64,000 bases of DNA from Choanephora cucurbitarum (taxonomy: Eukaryota > Mucoromycota > Mucoromycetes > Mucorales > Choanephoraceae): positions 186,001 through 250,000 of the forward strand of contig JAIWNI010000018.1 in the NCBI GenBank assembly GCA_025331435.1. The letters are read 5' to 3'. The position numbers were made by a program, and so were the translations under genes. The notes beneath the pieces are model-generated. The model had not been told where the DNA came from. It saw nothing but the letters and a program-made list of their open reading frames with translations, and did not search any database. Shown one piece after another: positions 47,986-59,090 of the stretch; the first letter of the stretch is position 1, and the number at the start of each line of letters is the position of its first letter.

Positions 47986-50900
47986 TTAGTCAACCCAATC
48001 TCTAGTAGCTGCTTTAAAGACATGTTGGCCCATGATGCTCATCACAGCTTCTCCCATAGCTTCTTGCTCCACTACAACTTCTGTAGACCCAGCAGCATAT
48101 GTATGCCAATACATTTGGTCTTCAGCACTCTGTTGTTCTATTGAGAATGCGGACGAACGCTTGCCTAGCTGCTCATAGGTCTGTTTCCAACTCGATGTCT
48201 GCTTCTGCTGAAGTATACGTCGAGCTACTTCAGCTGAAGGTAGAGAAGCAGGTAAAGATGATTTTGTCCTGAGAGAACAGGCCAATGTAAAGAGATAAAG
48301 ATGAACAGAGGTAGCCAATTCTTTTCGGCTGGAGTTCATAGGAATCATGATTGTTCGGCGTACATCTTTCGGTATAAACGATTGTGCCTTTTGGTTATGC
48401 TGAATCCAATAAAGAATATTACGCTCATGCTCCAGAATGAGTCCATATTCCTTGAGTGGGAAAGGTCCCTTTGTCAATCGAGGCTCAGCATCGGACAAGG
48501 TCAACATGTCTTGTACAATACACATCTGTTTTAAAAGAGTCTTCTGATTCGTCTCACATTCTTTAAATGTAGCTAAATACCGATGTGATTGAGTATCTTC
48601 TTGACAGACAAGAGAGGCGACACGAAAGTATTGAATACCAGTTGCTATCAAGAGATCTGCCAGTCGCTTGCGCAATTCCTTTCGTGCCCATACCGGCCAA
48701 ACAAGTTGGTCCACAACCATAACTACAATGATAGCAAAAATGGCAGTAATTGTACGCTTCCAGACAGGCTCAAAAATCGATTCGTTCAAAGCGTTTGTGT
48801 AAGAGGTGGAACAGATGACGGCAAGTGTCAGGATAGAGATGAAGCCGATACGAGGGTAAGGAGAGCCCAGCAAAAGATACCACATTGGAATCTGAACAAT
48901 CAATACCATTACTGCTAACACATAGGGATTTTGGTTTCTATTTGCTGCCAAGAGACAGATGTACCCTGTAACACCACCTATCACAGTTGCTATCACACGG
49001 TAAAGACATTGCCAGGCAGTGGAGCCTACAGTATAGTTGACTACGACCATAGCAGAGAGCAATGCCCATTGACCATGGTTGTTATTGTAAAGCTGATTGG
49101 CTCCAGGGACGGGTAGAAAAGCCATCAAGGAGAGAAGCATGGTAGTCAATGTGAATTTTAACGCATAGCGTGTGGGACCGTATTGCAACCATTTGTTGAA
49201 GCGATAAAGTCCTTTTTTCCAGATCTGTTTTCCAGGAGTGTGCTGTAAAGGTATCATTTCCTTTTCTTCGTAATAAAAATCCATCTGTTCCTTTTCTCCT
49301 TCAAAACCGGTTTCTTTCGAGTTTGAACTGTTTTCAATACGAGATGCAATTCGACTGGCTTTTCTCGTCAGCATCAGATGACTTTCTCTTGCTGATGAGC
49401 TTCCTTCTTGCGCGCTTTTATCATCAGGAATGAATTGATCAATATCTGAGTTGTCCTGATTAGGAAACCTCTTTGGCTGAAGCTCGTCAGTGCCTGTTTC
49501 CTGGTTGAGAGCAAGCTGATCGGAAAGAATCTGGCCATCTTCTTGATGATTTGTTTCTCGGCTCAGCCATTGCATCCACGAGACACGGGCAAAATGAATT
49601 CGATGACTCCAGCCTTTACCTTGACTGCTTTGCGATATTAGTTGACTAGTATGGTCTTGAAGGGTCACCAGCTCTTTGCCAAATTCTACTAGTGTATAGA
49701 TAATGGTGAATATCAAACAATGATCTTCAGAAGGTGTTGTATCTTTGATATCATATTCTTGTTTGATGAGAATTTCTGTCTTTTTGAATTCTTGTAAAGC
49801 CTGTTTTAAATCAATGGGAACATGACTCAAATTTTTTCCCTCTACTCTTTTTTTGTTAGCAGGCTTCTTGCCAGCAGTAATTGCCTTGTGGTTCATCAGT
49901 TCAGATTCGATTCGATCAAGAGCTTCGATACAGACAGACAAGAATACCTTGAGAGAGGGCTGGATGATAGATTGAAGCCGATCAATAGATTTGTATTCTC
50001 TTCCATGTAAAAGAGTATCACCATGCCAAGTACCTTCAACCGATGAATTGCTATGATTAATGTTGGTTGCACTGGTGAGTCCAGATGATTGAGTGGAGAG
50101 CAAAGCTGTAGAACAAGCATAGTCTGATTTGTGCTCCATTGAAGCTCTGTTATTCTTTCTCAGGTGAGATTCTACTCTTTTTTCCAACATGATGCGTACT
50201 TCTCGTTTGATAGCTAGAGAAAAGCCGAGTAAGTTATGAGAAAGGGCTGATAGAGATTGACATAATGGTTTGTATGATTTAGGAGCATAGTAAGATATGA
50301 CAATTTCATATTTCGCATCTTTTCTTGCTTCTCTCATGCTAGCAATATCTTTTTGAAGCTTGTTGTTCAAATTCTGAAGTCTGGTATTAGCTGATATATC
50401 GCCAGTAATTAGATTAGAATCATCGTTCTTCAACAGATCCTGATGTACAAATGAAAGGACGCCTTTGATAGATTGAATTGAGTTTCCTAGTGATCGCCTA
50501 TTGTATAGTAAAGAAAGATGAGTATATCCATATATATATATCTATTTATAGGCTGACACCGTACTCTGCTGTTCTTGCTGCTGTTTCTGGCCATAGTAGT
50601 AAGTTACATAGCAATGCGATTGCTCCACCAATAAGCACAGGATAAACTGTATTGATAACGTTGAGTACATTATATTCAGTACCATAGATATCTCTTGTCA
50701 ATACAAAGAAGGGTAAGGTAAATCCTTGTAAGGCAGGAATAAAAAGTCTTGGGTATTTCAATCGATAATAAGCTATCACAAATACACAGATGCAAAAACT
50801 AATAGCGGCAATGACTCCAGCACCATTACTGTACAAAGAAGGATGTGTGACTAGTGCCTGGTTGTAACGTACACATAGATAGGAAATAATACCAGTGAAT

Positions 50901-51142
50901 ATGGCAGGTATAAGCATCATGATCACGTTCAGCACCATCATCATAATTTGATTTCCTGCAGCTCCACTTGGATGGAAAAAGAGTGTACCTAATGGTACAA
51001 GATAAGGTGGGTTGCCGGCAATCTTATTGACAGCTGGTATCAGAATGAGTATAGTGGCAATTTCATAAGCAATAACACATTTCAAGATTTTCTTCCATAA
51101 CTCTTTTTTATCTCGATAGAGATCGAGAAACAATTTCATCAT
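47986..51142 (-). CDS. FUSC/Bre4-like multipass transporter (1027 aa)
   Basis: Exon 1 (50560-51142) encodes an N-terminal block of about five or six membrane helices (KKILKCVIAYEIATILILIP, AGNPPYLVPLGTLFFHPSGA, LLCNLLLWPETAARTAEYG). Exon 2 (47986-50486) adds about 350 cytosolic residues, a second six-helix block (LKFTLTTMLLSLMAFLPVPG, NNHGQWALLSAMVVVNYTVG, GSTAWQCLYRVIATVIGGVT), and a C-terminal helical domain. A FUSC-type motif in the second block and two halves match the fungal DUF2421/Bre4 family related to aromatic-acid exporters. In yeast the relative affects brefeldin A sensitivity; the substrate is unknown. The splice uses the CACTAG acceptor, since the upstream AATAG acceptor would hit a stop. 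Confidence 0.85.
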
Positions 51143-51816
51143 TTTCTCCCTGAAATAAGCAATGCAAGAAATGAATTAAAAATGGAAAGAAGGTAGAAGA
51201 AAAAGAAAAATAAAAAGGAAGAAAAAAAGAATTTCAATATGGTAAATCAAATACAGTCAAACCTCTATTTGGCATTCTTGATCTATATGTATGGTTATAT
51301 CTTCTGATGTCAAGCTATTCTCTGATGGGATTTGAGGCTTGATAATGACGGCTCGAACCGAGATATTAGGAATAGTTGCCTAATACCAGATCGGATAATT
51401 TATTTAAGCTTGTGTGAGATTCATAATATCTAAGAGCATGTACCAAGGAGATGGATCTTAACCCGATAGTATTACGTAGAGATAAATGAATGTTACATCA
51501 GCTTTTCATAAGATATGGAAAGAAATTCATCAGAATCACTGGCTAAAGAGACAAAAAGAAAGCCGATGCTTGTCTCTTATAGCCCTTTTTTGGAAATGGA
51601 AAATAGTTTTACCACCCACTTGGTTAATCCTCCAAATTGGTTTCATGGATCTAACCAGTTCTCCCCCAGTATATGATGTGTACCTGTTCAGACTGTATAA
51701 CCACCATCTCTTCTGTCTTAATCTCTCTTCATATGCCCCCCAATACTATAATACACGTCCATTTTATTGAGTGGATTTTTTTTTTTTGCAAGTGTTGCTA
51801 AATTGATTTTCTTTCC
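51143..51816. other. Intergenic stretch, no supported gene
   Basis: It contains TA-CAGTCAAACCTC at about 51252-51265, similar to the end of a mariner/Tigger-type transposon, but no matching second end. A hairpin-capable segment (TATTAGG ... CCTAATA) lies near 51364-51386. The 94-codon plus frame at 51486-51770 has no domain. Confidence 0.4.
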
Positions 51817-53391
51817 TTATTCATTTTTGTTGGCAATAAATGTGATTTGGCCTCTAGGTCCCACTTGAGCATAATAAGATGGACGACCATCTACAGACTT
51901 TTGTGCATATCCAGGATGTTTCTTCTTTGATGAACTGTAATCCTGAAGTGGTTCAGGTGGGCCGGGAGGAAAGATATCATTCGACTGCTCAAATAGTTGT
52001 GATGCAGAATCATTAGCAGCGGCTAAAGCATTCATCCTAGAGCATAACCAGAAAAAAAAAAGACGTAAATAACTATTTGCTTAAAAGCTTCGGATTTCTA
52101 CTTACAATCGAGACTTTTCAAAACGAGATTCAACACGAGAAGCTAGATAGAAATCACCAGGACCCTTCAGCTTAACGAAATCCTATCAAACCGTTGTTAA
52201 AACACCATGGCATACATCAACAGAAGGTCAACTTACAGGAGCACCAAGGATTATGTTACGAAGAGTTCTTGAGAGACTGTCTAGATACTGTAATTTGGGT
52301 TGAAGTGAAGGGCTATCCACAATGTTTCTAAAGACTTCATATTGTCTAAGCTTTGATCTAGGTGAAGGAACAACAGGCTTGACAGAATGAAGGCGAGTAG
52401 GATTCAATCGCTTGTCCCACATGACCAAATTGCGAGGATTAGCTTGGTATTCTTCACCAGCAGCAAGTGAGATACGATAGAGACCACCATAATGACTGAT
52501 GGCCAATGTGCCTGGACCAGTGACTGTATGAATCAACTTGTTTACTAAACCCTAGTCAATGAAACAACATCAGAATCGAGAAAGATGTTTGTGTCTCTTT
52601 TTCCTGCTTACTGATTCTTGATGATGGACACCTAAATCAAAAGTCACTTTCTCTGTCTTTGCCAAGAATGCATCACGTCTCAAGATGTATTTCGCACTAT
52701 TCTTCAGTTGAATGGTTGCAATCTCTCCAATACGTTGAGGAGCCAGCAAGATATCGCCTGCCGTGTTTTTGGTATAGTACTAACCAAATCAGTTTCCCTG
52801 AATTGATGGAAATCAAGCGCCTTACTTACTTTTTGATAGAACATGGAATCACCCACTAACTTTCTTCCAATTGAACGTACTGTACTTTTATCTAAAGATA
52901 ACTTGGAGAGCACTTTGGTGGAAGCACCTAAAGAAGAACCTGTAGCAGCAGTGATTTCTGCATCAGGTGGCAGCTGTTCTCCATGTCAATAATGATATTA
53001 ATCCATATATTTTTCTTCTCTAACCTTGACAAGTAATGCAGATCCTTCATAATGATAATAAAATAAATCAGAACAAAAGCGAGAGACAGAAGGAAATCAA
53101 ATTATTTACCAACACCTGAAGAAAGTACTTCAAAAATAGGCTCCTTTTCATTTTCCATGCTAATATCTATAGTAGTCGTCAGTATACTGTTGAACTGTCT
53201 CTCAAAAACAGATGCTTGAAACCTTTGCCAACTTCGGAAATAGTGTTGCTAGGACCGTTGACAGTGTGTTGAAACGATTTCAAGGAACGATCAACAGTCT
53301 CGGCAGTTTCTTGCTTTGATTGTTGATTGAAAGCAAGACCTACATAAGTACGTTGAGACGGTCTCAAGTTGATTAAAACACGTCGGTACAT
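51817..53391 (-). CDS. AIM24: Aim24 mitochondrial inner-membrane biogenesis protein
   Basis: The N-terminus is a presequence (MYRRVLINLRPSQRTYVGLA), followed by ISEVGKDISMENEKEPIFEV, SSGVGSALLVKLPPDAEITA, GRKLVGDSMFYQK, GDILLAPQRIGEIATIQL, AKYILRRDAFLAKTEKVTFD, GPGTLAISHYGGLYRISLAA, YQANPRNLVMWDKRLNPTRL and a polar tail ending TFIANKNE. This order of short beta strands is the AIM24 (PF01987-type) domain. In yeast Aim24 supports MICOS and respiratory-chain integrity. The first intron begins GTTTCAAGC, an atypical donor, but it joins GK to DISMENE in frame. Confidence 0.88.
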
Positions 53392-53564
53392 GGTTGATTT
53401 CAGTTTTAAAAAAAAAGAAAACGACAATGTTGGGTCAACAGCAGAAAAAAAAAAAAGAAAGTGAATTTCCAACCCCGGATATAAAATATAAGTGTAAGTT
53501 CCTCTTCTTCTTCTTTACGCGTTTTTCTTTCTTTTTCATTTTAATAGGTTACAATATAGACACT

Positions 53565-54677
53565 ATGACCAGTGTAAAGAAAGAAAAAGAAGGCTTATTA
53601 TTGTCTTGAAGGAAAAAAAAACAGCAGACTGATACAGTTTATCATAGCGTCAACAACTTGAAAAAGTACAACAACTTATGGACTTTGCTCAGTTGAGGTA
53701 TTTTCTTAAGAGATAGAGCAGAATTCTCTTTTTTTTTTTTTACCAAGGAGCAACACCACAATATGTTTCTATGATAGTGAGAAAGATAGTACTAGACTAC
53801 TGAAGGCATTTAATTGGGACGTCAACCTTGCCTTGAACAATATCTATGAAAGACAATATCATGCCACAAACAATACAAAAACACCCAAGAACTATACCCA
53901 GCAAATCAAAGCTATTTTTGATAAATACAGAGGCAAGCTAAAATAACAGATGACATGATAGTCCAAGAGACTCAACGATCTACAGATGAACAAAAACCAG
54001 ATACAATCACAGTGGATGGTGCCATGGCTCTATGCCAGGATCTTCATATTGAACCTACACAACTTGAATTCCTTTTGCTTTCACATCAATTAGGATCAGA
54101 AAGAATGGGCGAATTTAACCGAGAAGAGTTTACAAGAGGTTGTCTTACTCTACAGGTAGACTCAATTGACAAACTGAGAGATCAGCTAAACACAACATTG
54201 AAAGAACGATTTCAAACGGAAGAAGGATTTAGAAAAGTCTACAACTATGCCTTTTTGATTGGCAGACAAACAGGCCAAAAGAATTTATGTATGCAGGGCT
54301 AAATGGTGTGTTTCATGCTCTAATTTTTTTTAAATAGCTTTAGAAGCAGCTGTTGAGTTATGGCAATTATTATTAAGTGGACGTTATAACTTTTTGGAGG
54401 ATTGGATTCAATTTTTGGAACAGAATCACAAAAAGGCCATTTCTCGTGATACCTGGAATTTAGTAAAGTACCGAGTACAGCTATATCAGTATTCTCTTGC
54501 TAAGCCAATTGTAGTTTTTAGATTTTGTTAACCAGACCGAAGTAGACCTACAGAACTATGATTCTGAAGGTGCATGGCCTATCTTGATTGATGAAGTAAG
54601 TGTTTTATACAATTCTTGGAAGCAGAGACTAAGCATTTATATAAAAAAAGTTTGTAGAATACAAAATGCAACAATAA
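53565..54677 (+). CDS. DCN1: Dcn1 cullin-neddylation E3 (259 aa)
   Basis: Seven exons: 53565-53573, 53648-53697, 53748-53932, 53986-54288, 54338-54462, 54515-54595 and 54651-54677 (780 nt). An N-terminal UBA-like domain (RQQLEKVQQLMDFAQLRSNT, AFNWDVNLALNNIYERQ) precedes the PONY/cullin-binding domain: IFDKYRDEQKPDTITVDG, LCQDLHIEPTQLEFLLLSHQ, MGEFNREEFTRGCLTLQVDS, WQLLLSGRYNFLEDWIQFLE, SRDTWNLFLDFVNQTEVDL and DSEGAWPILIDEFVEYKMQQ. The family promotes Nedd8 transfer to cullins. The first exon is nine bases (ATG ACC AGT). The third intron (53933-53985, 53 nt) has a GC donor (GCAAGC) and gives KYRDEQ as expected. The start lies 173 bp from the divergent AIM24 start. Confidence 0.93.
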
Positions 54678-54731
54678 AGTAATACATATGATGAAAAAGA
54701 TAAAAAGAAGTGATAAGAACAACTTCTTTAT

Positions 54732-55265
54732 TTATCCAAATACATTTTCCATAGCATAACTATTTAAAAAGAGAGAGAGAGAGAGACTGTAAGTTTATAT
54801 GCATAAGAATTTGGCCTCTTAACATACAACAAATAAAGATATTGGTCTTGGTCATGGTATTGATTATAGATGGAATCCATAGAGTCTTGTTGAATAAGAA
54901 ATTTAGAGTCTTATGAACAAACACATTTTCATCTCTTACCAGACATCACAGGCACAATGCTATCATTGATAAAGACAAATAAAGCATGTTCATGACTCAA
55001 TTGAATCCTTTGTCTGATGACATGAATAAACTGTCCTAATGTGAAATCCTTGGGCACAAGATATCTCTTCTTTTTCAAGAGAGGTGCTCTGTTTCTCTCT
55101 ATCCTTTGACAGACAACAGGAACACGATCAACAAACTTATTCTTAATACGAGTTGCTTCTGCTTTTCGAAGCTCTGAAAACAAACAAGGCTTTAAGGATC
55201 AAGTCTTTTTTCTCTCTCTTTTTTTCTTTTTTTTTACCAAACGAATAATCTTCTTTAAATCCCAT
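54732..55265 (-). CDS. ATG8: Divergent Atg8-family ubiquitin-like protein (115 aa)
   Basis: Exons 55238-55265, 54940-55173, 54828-54885 and 54732-54759. The sequence follows Atg8 along its length: MGFKEDYSFELRKAEATRIK, FVDRVPVVCQRIERN, KKKRYLVPKDFTLGQFIHVI, RQRIQLSHEHALFVFINDSI, SMDSIYNQYHDQDQYLYLFY and AMENVFG at the end. Divergence from the very conserved canonical Atg8 is high (FSELRK-like start rather than HPFEKRK; QYHDQDQYLYLF for EHKDEDGFLYVT). The final Gly is immediately followed by TAA, so no Atg4 trimming would be needed before conjugation to phosphatidylethanolamine. It may be a second paralogue. The terminal exon is supported because it restores the FG end and 115-residue length. 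Its 3' end lies 54 bp from the converging DCN1 stop. Confidence 0.88.
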
Positions 55266-55332
55266 GGGTTTATAACAATAAAGAAAGAGAGAAAGAAATG
55301 GGTATGTGTGTTTATGGTATTTTATCCGTCTG

Positions 55333-56145
55333 TTATTGAAAAGGTGGTATCATATCACTTTCTGATATATCATTTTCTTCAAAACTTTGCTGTAGTTTAG
55401 GTAAAATGGCTCTTCTCCATTGATCCTTACAGGCTTTACCGGGACGACCTACTTCTTGACCGATAGCAGTCCAATCAAATGAAGCCATATCAGACAATCC
55501 TTTATGAGCTACAATCACACGAAACAAAGAAGCCTTCATCTCTTGAGTCCAACGAGGCTTCTCTCTTCCTATATCACCTTGCTTATCTTTTGTTGGACCC
55601 TCTTCTTCCTCTTCTTCTTCTTCTTTTATAGTATTCAAAGGCAAGCTGTCATCATTGGAATCATCACTTTCGATCCATGTATCTTGAGGGATGAGAGTTC
55701 TATGTCGATAGTTTACTTTATCTCTTGAATGGCTAGGAGATGAAGTATAAGGTTGGAAACGATGGTAATGGCGATGATGGTGATACTGTTGATAATTGAC
55801 AAGATGTAAAGGTGAACGATGGGATTCATAAGCCATCTCCTTGTTAGGATGATGTCTGGATTTGACAGGTGAATCCAAGACCCAAACTGGAGCCATGATC
55901 GTTTGAATAGAAGGAAGTGAGTGGCGTTCATCTGGGTTAGGGTGATGAATAGGAGGTAATGAGACAGGCGGGAAGTTGATGTCAGAGTGCCTGTATGATC
56001 TTGAAAGAGGTGTTGGATAGTGTGCCATGTGGTTTGGTTTGGGTTTGGTGAGATCAATGGGGTTTAATTGAGATTTAGAGTAACCCTTCAATGTGACAAG
56101 GCCTCTAGCAGCATCCTGCTCTGCTTGACAAGATGGTTGAATCAT
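55333..56145 (-). CDS. Myb/SANT-like DNA-binding protein (270 aa)
   Basis: This is a single exon. The N-terminal two-thirds are polar and His/Pro/Tyr-rich (for example QQYHHHRHYHRFQPY), with an eight-residue Glu run (KEEEEEEEEGP). Near the C-terminus a single Myb/SANT repeat is clear: RWTQEMKASLFRVIVAHKGL, ASFDWTAIGQEVGRPGKACK, DQWRRAILPKL. The spaced Trp residues (RW, DW, QW) fit the Myb helix-turn-helix. One repeat only, so it is a possible regulator or chromatin protein. An upstream in-frame stretch to 56352 is Phe/Leu-rich leader and I exclude it. Confidence 0.7.
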   Translation of the reverse strand: MIQPSCQAEQDAARGLVTLKGYSKSQLNPIDLTKPKPNHMAHYPTPLSRSYRHSDINFPPVSLPPIHHPNPDERHSLPSIQTIMAPVWVLDSPVKSRHHPNKEMAYESHRSPLHLVNYQQYHHHRHYHRFQPYTSSPSHSRDKVNYRHRTLIPQDTWIESDDSNDDSLPLNTIKEEEEEEEEGPTKDKQGDIGREKPRWTQEMKASLFRVIVAHKGLSDMASFDWTAIGQEVGRPGKACKDQWRRAILPKLQQSFEENDISESDMIPPFQ

Positions 56146-56332
56146 TTCGTTTTTTAGTAAAGAAAGAGAAAAGAGAGTCAAATGGAAGGTTGCTTTTATG
56201 TATATTAAGATAACAAAGAGACGCATGTTTTTAAAAGAATGATATAGATAGAGATCATTGTGTTCATGACAATTCTTTGTCCTTTTCCCTCTTTCTCTCC
56301 TGCTTTGATATGAAATTATAAATTTTAATTTA

Positions 56333-57932
56333 TCAATCAGTTGAAGACACACTGTTTGTCAACCGCATTATATTGAATGTCAAACAGACAGTCATGATGA
56401 ATGTACCATAGACTGCTAACAGAATAGCTATCACCTTGGTACTATGCCATGGACTATTCTGATGAAGCTTGTAATAGAACATACCAGGTAAAATGAATGA
56501 GATAATAGTAGACCCTGTTGAACCTACAAACGAGAGTACCTAATACCAGAAATACAATCAATATCACTTCTTTCAACATAAGAGGAGGCAAGTTACCAAA
56601 TCAAGCTCGGTGACTGTAATGGCAACTAAATAACTGGCAATCAGAATAACCGTTGTCATGGCAAAATGTTTAAATGCCGAAGGTGGAGGTGGAGGATGAG
56701 ATATAAATTTGGTTGAAGGAGACAGTAAGGCAAGTACTTTATCTAATGAGGCACGACAAGGATGAGCCTGAAGTGGGTAGCTAAAGATGACAGAGATGAC
56801 AGTAGCAAGACTACCACCTGCTACAAAATAACTTGACGGATCTTTTTACCGGAGAATCAGTATCAACCATAAACAAGACATCTTTCTTCTTACATTCCAT
56901 AATAATGTTTCCTCGCACACTTTTGCCAAAACTCAAATAGCCCAAAATAGCAATGGCTTCATAGACAAATGCAGAACCCCCAATAGATGACACAATCACC
57001 TTGGTAATGGAGAATTGACTATTGTCTCTCAATTCATTATAGACAGAGAATATCTAAATCATACACTGTTGTTGTTAATATCATTTTGATTGTCACAAAG
57101 AGAATGAAACTTACATTCTGATGACAGGTAAAAGCAAACACAAAGACAGGCAAATGGCCCAAGACAGTTGTATCTAGATTGGCCAACTCAACCTGTTCAG
57201 GGGGAGGGTAATCGGGTGATAGATAATGATAGAGTACAATAACACACAAGTAAATGACAGCCACCAGGGCTATCAGACTGGTATATTTCAAAGAATCTAA
57301 TCTCTTTAGGAAGCTCAAGGGTAAGATCAATGTCAGCATAAAGAAAGTGATCCAAAAGCGTCGATCAGTCAAGAAATACCAAGTGTCAGCATGATTTGTG
57401 AAGGAATCGATGACCTGAGGCATTAGATCACCGATGATGATCAGATAAGATACAGCCACACCGAAACATTTGATGGCAATCGCCAGATCAAACAAGACTG
57501 CAATACTGGGCCAAGTCAGTTGTGATAGGGCAAAGAAAGAGGCATGTCTTCCTTCTGTACGCCTAGCACAGACAGACAGGAAATACAGTCCTGTACCTGA
57601 GGCTAATGCTGAAAAGAGAATCAAAAAAATACCCGGTAAGATACCTACAGAAGCCATAGCAGAAGGCTACAAAGATATAAGTTGTCTATCTTCTATTATA
57701 GACAGGATGATATTACCATCGCAAGCATGCCTGTGCCTAGTATGGTATTGGCTAAATTGATCATACAACTAGCAGGTGTTGCTGTTGCTTGTTGTTCTTC
57801 ATAATCTTGAATGTAAAGTGTGGTAGGCTCTATAAAAGTGGATGAACTCTCTGGCCATTCGTGTTGGCCTTCTGTAGGAAGAAGGTCTAAGCCTGGATCG
57901 TGGTCAAGCTTTCTATAGGTAGTATGGCTCAT
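56333..57932 (-). CDS. AAAP-family (Avt/SLC38-like) amino-acid transporter
   Basis: The cytosolic start (MSHTTYRKLDHDPGLDLLP) leads to TM1 ASCMINLANTILGTGMLAMP, the AAAP signature, then SAMASVGILPGIFLILFSAL, ALSQLTWPSIAVLFDLAIAI, KCFGVAVSYLIIIGDLMPQV, GHLPVFVFAFTCHQN, VIVSSIGGSAFVYEAIAILG and LSFVGSTGSTIISFILPGMF, about 11 helices. The closest class is fungal vacuolar Avt5/6/7 and SLC38-type exporters. The exon after NIIME joins GGSLATVISVIFSYP using donor GTAAGAAG; reading through would give a stop (CSRW). Cargo cannot be told from sequence. An antisense open frame over this gene is not real. Confidence 0.88.
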
Positions 57933-58397
57933 CAACTTGAGTCACTCTAGTGTTATAAAGAAGAAATAAAAAAAATAAAAAGGAAAGAAAGAAAATAACA
58001 AAGGGACGGAATTTGATTGGCTGAGTGGAATGTCTCTTTAATTGTATGCGCTGGTGAAGCTGAGAATTGAAGTGGCAGAAACCAGCTCATTTTCAATTTT
58101 TCCCCTTCTCTTTGCATCCATCCATTAGATCTTTGAGTAAGTTGATCACTCTATGCATCCATCCATCCATCTGTCTACATTACACACTACGAGTTCAAAT
58201 CATCATTCAGTAACAAAAAGAGAAAAATACAAACAAGAGAGAAAACGACTTGAAAAGACAAAAAAGAGAGAGAGAGAGAGATTAAAAAAAAAAAAAAGAC
58301 GATGCAGAGACACATGAGGAAATGGACATGTTGACATGATGCCTTGGATGCTTTTTGATATCTACTTTTACTAACATCTTATTCTTTACAGTTTAAA
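57933..58397. promoter_or_regulatory. Divergent region between the AAAP transporter and RPL32
   Basis: A 465-bp gap with short CATC tandem repeats (near 58110-58120 and 58156-58169) and a GAGA tract (58267-58281) before the RPL32 start. The pyrimidine tract before TTTACAG at 58384-58390 may be a leader-intron acceptor. Confidence 0.35.
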
Positions 58398-58850
58398 ATG
58401 GTCACTCCCGCTGTTAAGCACACCATCGTTAAGAAGCGCACTGCTCAATTCAAGCGTCACCAATCTAACCGCTTCATGCGCGTTGGTGTAAGTGAATATA
58501 AACAAGTTGAAATGAACATGTATTAAAAGAAAGAGGGACTATAGGAATCTTGGAGAAAGCCCAAGGGTATCGATTGTAACATGCGTAGACGCTTCAAGGG
58601 TCAAGCTCCCATGCCCAAGATCGGTTACGGTTCCGCCAAGAAGACTCGTCACTTGCTCCCCAACGGTTTCCGCAAGTTCGTTGTCTCCAACGTTCGTGAA
58701 CTCAACTTGTTGTTGATGCACAACCGTTCTTACGCTGCTGAAATTGCCCACAACGTTTCCTCCAAGAAGCGTGTTGCCCTTTTGGAACGTGCTGCTCAAC
58801 TTAACGTTAAGGTCATCAACGCTGGTGCTCGTCTTAGATCTCAAGAATAA
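58398..58850 (+). CDS. RPL32: 60S ribosomal protein eL32 (131 aa)
   Basis: Exons 58398-58487 and 58545-58850 encode [80 protein letters not shown] and [12 protein letters not shown], a full-length eL32. It is a structural protein of the large ribosomal subunit. Codon use is highly biased (AAG, GTT, CGT, AAC), like RPS19 and unlike the neighbouring genes. Confidence 0.97.
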
Positions 58851-59090
58851 ATTAAGCTTGACAACGTTTAATTGTTTTCATGCTTTTTTCTGTTTAAGGA
58901 AATTTAATGTGATGCATCCCTTTTATTATTAAAACTAGCTTTAATTTGAATAGTCTCTCTCTCTCTATATACTATGAAAATGCTGTATTTTAATTGGGGA
59001 GCTTAAATAACGCATTATCTATTTATCTCTCTTTTTCTTTCTTTTTTTTCCTTACTGTTATTTCTTTTTTTTATATTTTTGACAACAATT

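Noticed and set aside
51486..51770. 94-codon plus-strand ORF with a PPVY string
   Set aside because: No domain, no leader or intron structure; a single PPxY match is expected by chance.
53933..53949. 17-nt ultrashort intron in DCN1
   Set aside because: A 53-nt GC-AG intron using the CTACAG acceptor gives the better KYRDEQ junction and normal length.
54732..54828. Atg8 lacking its C-terminal glycine
   Set aside because: Reading exon 3 through gave a Gly-less tail, but a GTATGT donor at 54827 and an AAATAG acceptor restore an FG end in frame.
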